Shown here one piece after another: positions 23,875 through 34,229 of a stretch of DNA of 64,000 nucleotides. A program made the position numbers and the translations under genes. Each line of letters starts with the position of its first letter. Positions within the stretch are counted from its first letter, which is position 1. The notes under the pieces are model-generated. The model was not told the origin of the DNA and ran no database searches. It worked only from the letters and a program-made list of their open reading frames with translations. The stretch is from Symsagittifera roscoffensis. Taxonomy: Eukaryota; Xenacoelomorpha; Acoela; Convolutidae. The DNA lies in NCBI RefSeq assembly GCF_963678635.1, contig NC_087065.1, forward strand, positions 59,174,754 through 59,238,753, in the 5' to 3' direction.

Positions 23875-24692
23875 ACGATGCGGCCATAACTTCCAATATT
23901 CTGACATCAAGCACTTCGTGGGAAGTCGTGGGCGTCAACGCTGAACACATGAAATTTTACCGAGATCGGAACTTCTCCTCTATCGTTTACTCAGTGCATC
24001 TGAAAAGACGAAGCGCCTTCTACGTGGCAAATGTAATCATTCCCAGCGTTGCGATTAACTACCTGACATTGTTTAACTTTGTAATCCCGGCGAACTCGGA
24101 GGAGAAAATCACTTATGGAGTCACAATTTTTCTGGCACAGACAGTCAATATGATGATGGTTTCAAATATGATGCCGCACGGCGCCAGTTCGATTCCCCTC
24201 TTTGGACAATATTTACTATTTTCTATTATTTTTATTGCATCTAGTCTTCTTGTTACAATTTTCCTGGTTTCCTCTTTCATCGATCAGATGTCGGATCAGT
24301 CGTACGGAGGAAAGGTTCTACGATTCGCCCTGAAAAATATTAGCCCAATTTTGGGTCCCAAAATTCCGAGGCGAGACGTATCAGGAGGTGACAAGAAAGT
24401 CGAAGAGCTCGCTTTAGACGACAAATCGGCCGACAAAATTTCGGCTAAAGATTCAGTGCCTGATAATACTGTGCAAGGTGGTGAAAGTAAGACAAACAAA
24501 CGAAATGGTTCGAAGAAAGCGTCTGTCGAAGATTTGACTCATGATGAACAAATTCTGATTGGTTGTGTGACCTTGAACCGAGCTTGTTTCCTGTTCTCCT
24601 TTCTTCTGATGACAGTTATGACATCCGCTTACATGATTATTCTAAACACCACTTCCGACAACGAAATTCAACCATCCCAATTTTCTGCTTAA
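23875..24692 (+). CDS. Cys-loop ligand-gated channel, last exon (M1-M4)
   Basis: The acceptor CGTTTATTCAG|AC is chosen because it restores the frame; the stronger-looking ATTTCAG at 23,854 does not. It encodes loop C (HMKFYRDRNFSSIVYS), which lacks the vicinal Cys pair of acetylcholine-binding alpha subunits, then four membrane segments. M1 is ANVIIPSVAINYLTLFNFVI. The M2 pore segment starts with NSEEKITYGVTIFL, with the Glu just before M2 that marks cation-selective members. M3 is YLLFSIIFIASSLLVTIFLV. A charged cytoplasmic loop of ~100 residues precedes M4, CFLFSFLLMTVMTSAYMII. The stop is TAA at 24,690. I infer a non-alpha nicotinic-like cation channel subunit; the ligand is unknown. Confidence 0.92.
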
Positions 24693-24860
24693 ATGGGACG
24701 AAGACGGAGATTTCAGACAAACGAAGAAAAAGCCTTGATCCTATCGCAAAAAGTACTTTGACATAATATATTCTTTTTCTAAGTATAAACTCGCGCCTAT
24801 AAAAACGGCAATGGGAAGGGACCTTTATTGAAAAAATTCATGCTGTTTTTTTTAGTATTC

Positions 24861-24866
24861 AATAAA
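24861..24866 (+). terminator. Poly(A) signal of the channel gene
   Basis: AATAAA lies 169 bases after the stop codon, followed by an A-rich and then T-rich stretch, as expected for cleavage and polyadenylation. Confidence 0.6.
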
Positions 24867-24869
24867 GCA

Positions 24870-26564
24870 AAAATAGTATAATCATAAAGTCACTAATCAT
24901 CATTAACTTTCTAACAAGTTAACTTTTGTAAAAGCGACAAGGTAAGTGACCATGTGGTTTGAGTGAAATAATTGAAGGTTTTACATTTTGATGGTTCGAT
25001 AACAAAAATTTTCATTTGCAAATTAGTGACAGAACTTGTTTTGAACGTTGTGATTTCGATTAGAATTTTATTGGAGTGTGCTAGCAACTAAAGAAGGTTG
25101 TTATTTGAATTAATGGAATTAACGTAATTCATAGATGCTTGGCATAGAATGATATAACAGGCAGTTTTCAAATGTTAATGTTGTAAGACGTTGCCTGCTT
25201 TATAAATTTCTGCGTGTACTGTCAGATTCTTTTAAAGTTTATTTGAGATTTTTCATAATCAACAGTTTTATAAAGCGCATAGTGATGAGCATTGTGCCTA
25301 TTAGATTTAAAAAACTAATTTTCTTTTATTTTTTAGACGAAAAACAAGTGAGCTAAATAAGATAATTGATAAAATTGTTCATTTGCTCAAAACATTGGGA
25401 GTTCATTTTTGCTGGATTATTGCAAACTTCAGTTAAAAACTCAGGTAAAAGTTGGCTAGTTTACTGCATTCGTTAAAATGGGCACACTGTTCGAACCTAA
25501 TATGCTAATTGACCGGTGGCTTTTTATGTCATTACTTAAATTTCATGTATCATTTTAACTTAGTAGAACAAACGCATGACTGAAAGCTTTTATACTCATC
25601 TTTAAATATAAATGTATGTCTGACAGATTTTTTAAAGAGAAGTTTATCCTCTATCATAACCTCACCGGATAAACACTTTCTGAGTGAATTTTTTTTCTTG
25701 ATCCCTCGCCAAAAGCTATTAAAACTGTTACCAATAACAAGCCAAATTGAAAAAATGTGATTCGTTTTCGATTCGTAAATTCAAAAACCCTTTGAAGCAT
25801 AAATTGTTCCTCATGGCTTGCTTTGAAACGGGTATTTGAAAAAAAGATGGCAAAAAGTCTTTGAAAAAAGCAAACAGACATCAAATTATCCGCACCGACA
25901 ACGTCTTGCAGTGTCTTGCAATCGATAAAAAAATTTTCTTCTGTAAAAAATCCAATTAACCCATTTCATTCTTTCCAATTTGATTTACGTTTTTAAATTG
26001 CTATTGAAATCGATTTTCATACACAATTTTATATGTAGAAAAATCGATTGAAAATGATTCCAATCTCAAGTGTGTCAGTGCGGGTAAAAAGTAGTCCGAA
26101 CATTCAGGGTTTCGACCCGGTAATAGCAGTCTATAGCATTTTTAAAACGAACACAGAACAGCGCAGAGAGATTAGTTTATCTATTCACATCCAAACTACT
26201 CCCCGAAAATGGCTCTCAATTTCAATTTAACAACCAGAACTATGAAATTAACGGGAAGGAGGGAAAAAGGGATTGAAATCAAACACATGAAGACATCTCA
26301 AAAATGTTTCAGATATAGGAAATTTAGAAGTCAAATATCAGACTATATCAAACGATTTTTAAAATAGGTAACAATCAAAAACTCTGGGGTCAAGCCAATT
26401 GCACTTTAGTTGTCCAGGTTTTTGGAGCCCGGCATCCGGCATATGATCATTGCCAAATGTCTGGAACCGAAAATTAGAAAAATTTAAAAAAACCGCGACG
26501 ATGAGTTGAAGCGGAGTCAAGCTGATGCGACTTAATCGACCACCAGACGTGAACTGAACTCCGT
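24870..26564. other. Intergenic stretch
   Basis: AT-rich sequence between the channel gene and the Gypsy element. The only thing I recognise is a terminal fragment of the two-hairpin repeat at 26,083-26,134. Confidence 0.5.
26083..26134 (+). repeat. Right-end fragment of the two-hairpin repeat
   Basis: GTCCGAACATTCAGGG...TAGCAGTCTATA matches the right end of the family (GTCGGAACATTCAGGG...GAGCAGTCTTGT). The hairpin stem is changed on both sides (GGGT/ACCC instead of GGGC/GCCC) yet still pairs. Confidence 0.65.
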
Positions 26565-26763
26565 TGTGATATCCTATGCGGAATCGTGTGAAAACTAATA
26601 GTAATTCAAGAATGTATTCTGACTTACTTGAATTTACTTTTTCTTTTCTTTTCTGAAATCTAGTAACTGAGAGTGAAACTGCAGAATCGAAACTCTGAGT
26701 TCTCAAGCTGTGTGTCAATGTCATTTCACATATGACCTTGTACACATTATAATAATAATAATA
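26565..26763 (-). repeat. Gypsy element 3' LTR
   Basis: Direct repeat of 33,432-33,629, including GATATCCTATGCGG at the low end and GACCTTGTACACA then an (ATA)n run at the high end. On the minus strand it ends in ATATCACA and is preceded by the purine tract TTAAGGGGG (26,764-26,772), the usual plus-strand primer position. Confidence 0.85.
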
Positions 26764-27588
26764 CCCCCTTAAGAGGAAAATAAATTTTTCAGTATATGAA
26801 ATAATTTTTGTTAAACAAGAGTTTAATACACTCAGTTCACAGATAGTTTTTCCGTATGAATTTTTTTTCTTGTAGATTGTTAATTGGGATTTTCAATTCC
26901 TAATTTTCCTCAAGGTCTATTCTCCAACAAGGATTCCAATCCAATCCTCTGTCGAATGTTGCATAACCAAACTTACTTCGGAATAAATGCCTCTCCAGAA
27001 TATGTAATTTCGATTCTACGGGCCTGTCACTTCGTTCTCGAAATTCCGTTAGCCTCGGTTTGTATTCTTGTAGTGCAGCCTTGAGTAATGCTCCCCCTGA
27101 TAACTCCTCCTCCGAAACTTTTTTGATGGAATGTTTGACTGGATCTCTTCGGCTCTTTGTTCTTTGTTTGTCTAGAACTTCGTCTTACACCTGAGTCTTC
27201 AGCGCTAGAGTCATCCGGAGCCCCCTGGGGAAGTTTAAATATTGTGTCCTTTTCGAATGCTGACTGGACATTCCCCCTGAGGTCGTCTGCGAATTTTTGT
27301 ACCCCTCTTTTCAGAAGTTGATCTGCAAGATTCTCCCACTCTGCGGTGCCAAATTTTGGTTTTGAAATGTATCTAGAATGTCCTGCGGCCGTGTTTGTGC
27401 ATCTATTGACTTTAGTTCAGCTTTTTGTTTGGTTTTCGGGGTAGAGCTCGTGTGAGCGTCTGTGTTCGAGGTATCCCAAGGTGACGTTGATTGCTTGTTG
27501 CTATGGTCAGCTGTGATAGCAGTTTATTTTGAACATTTACCCTGTTTGTCTACTACTGTTTTTCCCTTCGTTTTTTTCTCACCCTTCT

Positions 27589-28379
27589 TCAGAGCAAGTT
27601 TTGGGTCCAGCCGATGATTTGGGTCCCGCCGTACTCGGGTTCGCTGTCTTTATTGCTCGATTTAGACCCCCTCCAGTGACCTTTGTCTTTTGAGGTTACC
27701 ACTGTTTGGCTTTGTTGGAATCGATCCACCGGGTTCACAAAATCAGCTAACTCGACTGCCCGACGTAATTCTTCATCCGACTCAATGTCTTCTAAAACTT
27801 CGGGGCAACTGATTCTCTGGAATTTCTTATTCGGCTCTGCCGATGGGCTTTTGCTCTCGCTCCGCGGTTTATCTTGTGTAAGGAGTGTTTTCTTTTGAGC
27901 GATGTCTGATTTCCTATAAATAGATCCCGTTGACGTCTTGACCGTCGAATCAGTTTCGGACACTATTCTTCTTTTCAACTTTTTGTCAGTGCTTGTCCAC
28001 TCTTGCGTAACGGGTCCTTTCGCAAAATCGTTTTCTGTGGAGACTTTGTATTCTCCATTTCCTTGTCTTCTATGAACCTCTTCTCCCAGGAGTATATCAT
28101 CTCTTTCCGTAGCTCTGGGTTCGATAGTCCTGTTTCATCGAAAATCCGCCGTATGTCGTTTTTCGCTGCATCTCTCTTTTCCTGATTCCACTGGGCGTTG
28201 GCTTCCAGTAATTCCTTGAGAGCTTTTGCTCTTTGACGGTCCTTGTCCGAATGCACTTGCTGTTTGTACAGCGGATTAGCGTCTCTACTGAGATTTCCCT
28301 TCCTGACTTTCTTCAGATTCTCCCGGGATTGGTCAATTCTTTGTTTCAATTGAGATGCCGTCAATGCCGACCGTTCCAA
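27589..28379 (-). CDS. Extra ORFs after integrase in the Gypsy element
   Basis: Two minus-strand frames of 134 and 129 codons (28,379-27,975 and 27,978-27,589) overlap by the four bases ATGA. The first is strongly helical and charged (QLKQRIDQSRENLKKVRKG, ELLEANAQWNQEKRDAAKND). The second is Ser/Lys/Glu-rich (KPRSESKSPSAEPNKKFQ, LEDIESDEELRRAVELADF). I recognise no domain; there is no membrane segment, so this is not an ordinary envelope. They may be a C-terminal pol extension split by a frameshift or an accessory protein. They are among the longest intact frames of the element. Confidence 0.5.
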
Positions 28380-28559
28380 GTGTTGGTTGTCTAAATAGTC
28401 AGAATTTTTTATAAACTTATCTCGTAAGATTTTATATTCATTTTTTGGATGTTTGCCAAAGTGTGCTTGAAAAGGAAATGGTTTTCTACTTGTTCCACCG
28501 TAAGTCTCGCATAATTGTACTAAGACATAGTGTGATAGATCTCTTATTTTCTTCTAACA

Positions 28560-29458
28560 ACATCACCCCCAATCTTCTTTTTATAGTTTGTATTGTTCGC
28601 TTTATTGAACCACAACCCCGATGGTCACCCACAGGACAGAATTTCTGTTGATTATTGAGTTCTGTACAAACTTTTTTGGTGTTTTCTCCTTAAATCCTGA
28701 ATATTGATCGTACCGTATTGACTCTGGAATGCCGTGTATATCCAATACGATCTGAAGACATTCACCGTACACTTTCCACTTGTTGATTTAGTAACCTTCA
28801 CCAACAGAAACTTCGAATATTTATCTAGAGCTGCTAGAAGGTAAATCTTTTTCCCTCTGTGGTTTTCTAACGGTCCTGCATAATCTAATTGCACTTCCTG
28901 TCCCGGCTGCGTGAGCAGTGGCAGTGGTTTCGATGCTTTTATCGGAATAAGATATTTTACGTTCTTACCATATCTAGTGCAACTACGACACTCTTCCGTT
29001 AGATTCACTATATCCTTATGCACATGCGGCCACCACAAGTACTGTGACACTCCTAGCATAGCTTCTTGGCCCGGATGTCCCTGGTGAATCCTTTTGAGTA
29101 CCGCTTGTCTCAGTTGTAAAGGAACCGCCAGTCGGTTGTTCACCAGAATTCAATCGTCTTGCACCGCCATCTGTGACCACAGTGGATTAGTGTATGGTCC
29201 CATCAGTTCGAAACCCTGCTTATCTCCCCGCTCAATGACTCGTGGAAGACGGTCCATCCATGTGTCTTCAATCGTCAGCTCCGCCAGAAGACTCTTATCA
29301 AACAACCTTGATAGATTGTCCAGTGACTCCTCCTTCTGCTGTTTTTGCAGTTTCTGTTTGTTGGACATTTTGGGTTGTTCGATTGCACACACCTCATCGT
29401 CACTTTCAATGACCTCTGTTGTTGTCAAATCCTTTCCAACTACTTGAACCTCGCTCAA
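28560..29458 (-). pseudogene. Gypsy integrase, broken
   Basis: The frame at 29,150-29,458 ends QMAVQDD, then TGA, then continues in frame as ILVNNRLAVPLQLRQAVLKR. The integrase zinc finger follows (HQGHPGQEA...YLWWP...CRSCTRYG), then the core with QLDYAGPL (first Asp) and YLLAALDKYSKF. After about 28,740 the frame shifts: the second Asp region (GIPESIRYDQ) and FCPVGDHRGCG are readable only in other frames. The motifs are standard Ty3/Gypsy integrase; the copy is inactive. Confidence 0.85.
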
Positions 29459-29798
29459 TCTCCTTTCGTTCGAAGTAGCTGGTGTGATACTGATCGGTCC
29501 TTGGGATGATTGATCCTTGATGCTGATTGGCCATGCATCTGGAATCTTACAAGTTTCCTCCTACGTTGCCACTAACTCCCTGTTAATATTTACTGGAGAG
29601 TTTGCTTCACCCCCAATTAATTGCCAAATTGACAGTAGACTTTTATTTGCCTTCTTCTGCTGCTCCGGTTGTAATTGCCATTTAACTCTTGAGGGAATTC
29701 TTGCCTCACTGTCCGAACTGTCCCTGTTCTTACTGCCTCCGCGAATTATCTTTCTTGTGGGCTGCAGTGTTTCCGTAACTTCCTCATCTTCGGAGAAT

Positions 29799-30608
29799 TC
29801 ATTTGGGTTTTGTCAGAGAGCGATTCCATTTTAGGTCCAGGATGCTTTCCTCTCTTTCAACATTTCGCCACTCCTGTGGTGTATCCGACCACCAATCGTA
29901 TGAGCGATTGAAATTTTTTGCCATCTCTTTATCAGAGTTAGTTTGCTTTTTCTGAACTTTATTGATGAAGTGGAATGTTTTTTCAGTTTTGTGAAACGAC
30001 TGCTTGCTAAGTTGAGACGACGAAGAAGTGATCTGTTGCTCTTGAAAATTGTTGTTTAGCTGTTTTGACAGTCGCGAAAGTTGTGTTCTCTCGTTCCGGT
30101 CGAGCTCTGTTCGTTTTTGTACAACCATAGCAACCAATAAGCGATGACTGTTTTGGTACATTCCTTCTAGAAGGTTTTCGTTCCGGTCGAGCGACCCAAT
30201 ACCTTCTAACCTACTGCTCATGCAGTATAACGCTTCATGAAACGAGTTTATTGTTGCTACTACAAATTTTTCGTCTAATTCCGATTCGCGCCAAGGTTCA
30301 ATACAAGGATCACGCGATAAATAATCGACTATCCCCATGTCCCTCCCCGGAATGTGAACTATTTGAAATTGATATGGCAACAGTCTATCGACCCACCGGG
30401 TCAACCGGGATTGGTAGGTTTTATTGGACTTATTACTATCTGACGCTGATGTGAGTGCCTTATGATCTGTTGCGATAGTTAATGATTTTCCCAATAGGTA
30501 ATGTTTGTACCTATCGACTGGCCAAACAACTGCTAATAGTTCCAACCCATTTGTTGAATATTTTTTTTCTTGTGAATTTAGGTGCCTGGATGCAAACGAG
30601 ATCGGCAC
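29799..30608 (-). pseudogene. Gypsy RNase H domain
   Basis: Starts PISFASRHLNSQEKKYSTNG, continuing LELLAVVWPVDRYKHYL and TIATDHKAL, then SRLTRWVDRLLPYQFQIVHI and PGRDMGIVDYLSRDP. These are the ordered RNase H motifs of Ty3/Gypsy pol. The following ~150 residues form a variable linker to the integrase. This is one of the best-preserved domains of the element. Confidence 0.85.
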
Positions 30609-30754
30609 CCTTCATCTGTTTGTTGTTCTAAGGTAGCCCCCAAACCATCGCGGCTTGCATCACATAAAACTTTTGTATCTTTGTTAGCATCGTAATAGTT
30701 TACTTTTGTAATATTCGCTACTGCATTTTTTATGGCATTAAACACCACTGTGTG

Positions 30755-31845
30755 TTAATCTCCCGATTCAAACTTCTTGACTGGTAGTTTCATGTTTTTA
30801 AACTTTTTATTTTGGTTCTCCTCTTTAAGTAATGGCCTCATCTTTTCCGTTAGGTTTGCCGCGTTGGGTATAAATTTTGCTAGTTGATTTATGCTACTCA
30901 AGAATGGCCTGAGCTGTTTAAGCGACTTCGGTGGAGTTAAGTTTAAAATTGCTTCGGTTTTAGTAATTTTTGGACTAACCCCTGATTCCGAAAGATGATG
31001 GCCGAACCAGTTCACCTATTACTTAAAAAAACCGCTTTTCGAGATTTTCGAGGCCAGATTTTCATCATCTAATTTCTTCAAAATCGATTCCACCAAATTT
31101 TCATGTTCAATTTTGTTACCCTTTGACACAATAAGAATGTCGTCCAGAAAGCAAAATGTGTTCTTTGCGTGATTAATAGTTCTGTCCATGGCTTTCTAGA
31201 ATCACCTGGCTTGTCTGCTAGACCATAAAACACTGTAAGTAATCTTCATCTCCCGGTAGCTTTTCCACCAACAAAATTAAAGTTACACTGTTTAGCTGTG
31301 TCTGCAGCCACTTTTAGCTTATTATGCGCTTACTTCAAATCTAACACCGTAAAACAAAGCCCTTTTCGTTATCGGTAAAGATTTGACTCACTCCATCGAT
31401 GAGTTCATCTACGTTAGACTTATTTTGAACAATTATCTGTTGATTGGTTTTGCGTCTAACGCCAATTTTATCGAGTTATCCTTTTTTTACGGTTATTACA
31501 ATTGGGGCTATGAAGCAGTCGCTTGTACATTTATCTAGATTTGTGATGTGACCTTCTGCCAACAGTTTCTCAATTTCCATCTCCACTTTATCATTTATAC
31601 GAATTGGAATTTTTCTTCCTTTTTCTTGAATCGGACAGAAGGGATACTTGAATTTTGAACTTACAATGTGGTTTTTGAAATTCCTTGTCGGTCAAATACA
31701 TTACTGAATTTATTAAAGAATTTGTCTTTCCAACCTTCCGACTGCTTGCACATGAGCACGTCAAACGTGGACAGTTCCTTCGGAGCTGTTTCTTTTTGTG
31801 GTGACAACCCCCACTTGTCCTTGTAAGTCCAAACACATTATGCAT
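30755..31845 (-). pseudogene. Gypsy reverse transcriptase, broken
   Basis: The C-terminal part (30,755-31,015) reads NWFGHHLSESGVSPKITKTE, then ILNLTPPKSLKQLRPFLSSI and NQLAKFIPN. This is the 'fLGh.is..Gi.p...k...i...p.P....lr.FlG..nyyr.Fip' block after the RT fingers. Upstream, 31,020-31,845 still shows pieces such as an 'SQxNIVEIDELIDGVSQIF'-like run in shifted frames but no intact YxDD frame. Several indels are evident. Confidence 0.75.
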
Positions 31846-31861
31846 CTGGTTTTACGTTCCG

Positions 31862-32107
31862 TCACCAGGTAGCTCCTTTAAGTTCCGTGCCTGCTGATCG
31901 AAGATTCGTGTTCAAAGCCTCCAATACACAGATCGGTTGCTTATTGTAATCCACGAATTTTGTAGCCAAGTTCAGCTTGTCAGACAGGATGAAACTTGCT
32001 TTGTTTGACTTGTCCATTATTCCTTTTACCGTCTCCCAATTTAAGAACGAAACTGGATTTCTGGTTTCTACCATCAATTGTATAATTTGATTGTCTAGTC
32101 TTACCAT
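31862..32107 (-). pseudogene. Gypsy aspartic protease with altered active site
   Basis: The frame contains IIQLMVETRNPVSFLNWET followed by LNLATKFVDYNKQPICVLEA and LNTNLRSAG. In Ty3/Gypsy elements the turn here reads 'mvDTGs..SF'. The Asp-Thr-Gly catalytic triplet is Glu-Thr-Arg in this copy, which should abolish activity. It lies between the zinc knuckle and reverse transcriptase as expected. Confidence 0.75.
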
Positions 32108-32377
32108 GGCTGTTAATGATTTGACTCTATTCCGCTTTGGGTCTCATACTGAATCGATTTTTTGAACTTTTATTGCCTCTCCATCTGACTCTTTCTTGTT
32201 TTCACTAATTCTGTCCCACGCATACTTCGAAATTGTTTGGGTCTCCTACTGATGTGTTTGTATCGACATCACTTCAAAATTACTACAGGAGTCAAAATTT
32301 TCCCTTATTTGATCACATTCCTCTACGGATCCTTCCAATTTTTCCGCAACCTCACTCACTTGTTGAGATCTACACAT

Positions 32378-33309
32378 TTACGCAAAGTGATTTGGTTTGC
32401 CACAATTCTTACAAAATTTGCCCATTGCGGGACAGTTTTTCAAGTGACCCTGATCGAATACTCTTGCACATCTGTTACATGGTTTAGTTTTCGTTATAGA
32501 GTTTCTATTTGTGTTTTGTCGTTTATTTGTTTTCCTCTTATTGTTTTGCTGGTTTTTTGTATTTCCTGTTGAATTCCTGATTGCCATCACTGATTCCTGT
32601 TTTACTCTCACTCTCGAGTTGTAGTTGTTGCTTGTTCCTCCATTGTCGCTGCATTTCTCTTTTGAAATGCCATTTTAGTCAAATTGCTATGTTCGAACTT
32701 TATTGCCCTCTTCAAAACTTCCTCTGGGTCAAGTGTTTCAAAAGTCAGAGTATCCTACAACGTCATGTTTTTCATTTTCGAGATGAATAAGTCACGAACG
32801 GTCTAACTTTCCAACGTCCCGAGTTCTGACCTAGCTGCTTGTGCAGTTAGCGCTGCATGAAATGCCTCCAGCGATTCTCCGGATTCTTGCATTCTTGTGA
32901 TTAGTTTATATCTCTCATATGTCACGCGTTTTACCGTTCGAAACGAAACTTCTGCAAGCTCTGTAATTTCCCTGAACGACATTTTGGATATTTCGACGTG
33001 TGGATTCTTCTGTAGAAATTGTTTCTTCCCTTCTGTTCCGAGTGAAGGAAATAATCTGGACACCAGTTTCTTCTGCACCTTGTTGTAAAAAACATTGTGA
33101 CCAACTCTTGGCCCTCGTGTTCGTATTTCCTCATTCTCCAAAGATACTTTATCTCTTGCTAACTTATCTCTAAGTAGTCTGGCTGCAGTCGCAGCGTCAT
33201 TTTCTCCATCCCGTGGTGTTTCTGGTTGAGGCGGTGGTTCTTCTAATATGTCTTTTGGTTCCTCTAACATAACCTCTGGATTTACATTTTCTTTCACGGT
33301 TACTGCCAT
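32378..33309 (-). pseudogene. Gypsy gag with zinc knuckle, broken
   Basis: The N-terminal ORF (33,309-32,803, 168 codons) starts with an acidic Pro/Glu region, then RLFPSLGTEGKKQFLQKNPH and YKLITRMQESGESLEAFHAA, typical of the gag capsid of this Gypsy group. A TAG follows LGTLES, and the frame continues with TVRDLFISKMKN. A second frame (32,611-32,378) gives the nucleocapsid: a basic Asn/Lys-rich stretch, CNRCARVFDQGH, and FCKNCGKPNHFA (CCHC knuckle). Confidence 0.85.
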
Positions 33310-33415
33310 AAGAAATTGCTCGAACCAGATTTCAAATTGCCACGGAGGGTCTTAATTCGCGGACGCCCAAAGTACAGGTATTCCCATATCCGTCCGGTTG
33401 TCCTGAGCTGCGAAT

Positions 33416-33431
33416 CCTGCTGGCTGCGCCA
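33416..33431 (-). other. Gypsy primer-binding site
   Basis: On the minus strand TGGCGCAGCCAGCAGG starts directly after the LTR end ATATCGCA. TGG... at this place is the standard complement of a tRNA CCA end. I do not assign the tRNA species. Confidence 0.65.
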
Positions 33432-33629
33432 TGCGATATCCTATGCGGTATCGTGTGAAAACTAATGGTAATTCAAGAATGCATTCTGACTTACTTGAAT
33501 TTACTTTTTCTTTTCTTTTCTAAAACCTAGTAACTGAGTGTGAAACTGCAGAATCGAAACTGTGAGTTCTCAAGCTGTGTGTCAATGTCATTTCACATAT
33601 GACCTTGTACACACTATAATAATAATACC
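33432..33629 (-). repeat. Gypsy element 5' LTR
   Basis: Direct repeat of 26,565-26,763, with a small number of substitutions and a shorter (ATA)n run at the high end. Confidence 0.85.
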
Positions 33630-33844
33630 ACTGAAGGTTGGTATTGCATAATTCAATTACTGCTATTGCAGTAGCAGTATGACATCCGTGATCGGTAGTT
33701 TTTCAATTAGGCCTGCAATGTACTTATTTAGGAGTTAAATTTTTTAATTAGGACTTATCTTTAAAATTACAAATTAATCAATAATGACCTATAAAATTTG
33801 GATAAAAATCCTTATATGTTTTCAATCATTATTATCCACAGTAG

Positions 33845-34225
33845 CGTGATGAGGGGGGGTAAGGCGACCGCTTCCTTTTCTATTATGTTTGTGAAATTTT
33901 TCCAAAGGGTTCATCATCAGCTGGTATAATTTTACGAGATCCATTTTTTGCTAACCAACCTCAAAATTGCTCTAAAAGCAACTTTGCCGCCATATGACTA
34001 ATTTTGAGGGGAGAGCGCGCCGGGAGAACGCAAATTTTTGGTCTTAATTGTTCAAAAAGTGCCTAAAAACGCCGTTTTTCAAGTTTTGCCTGCGGCGCAC
34101 AAAACGTTTTGACAAAATACGGTCGGTATAACACTCGGAAGGTGAAATTGCTCTGCCTAAAAAAAGTCGGAAAACCTCCCCCCCCCCTCCCTGAAAAATT
34201 TGTGCGCACTGGGTGCACGCCACTG
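33845..34225. repeat. Dispersed repeat, second copy
   Basis: Partner of 23,230-23,700: G-rich start (GTGATGAGGGGGGG), then GGGGAGAGCGCGCCGGGAGA, TTCAAAAAGTGCCTAAAAA, TGCCTGCGGCGCA, and a CCTCCCCCCCCC tract near the end. No coding signal. Confidence 0.65.
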
Positions 34226-34229
34226 ATTA

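Larger units (their letters stand above)
26565..33629 (-). mobile_element. Ty3/Gypsy-type LTR retrotransposon, inactive
   Basis: On the minus strand the order is 5' LTR (33,432-33,629), primer-binding site, gag with a zinc knuckle, protease, reverse transcriptase, RNase H, integrase, extra ORFs, purine tract, 3' LTR (26,565-26,763). RNase H before integrase and the motif set are those of Ty3/Gypsy. Every domain carries stops or frameshifts. No target-site duplication was found at the outer edges, so one edge may be rearranged. Confidence 0.9.
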
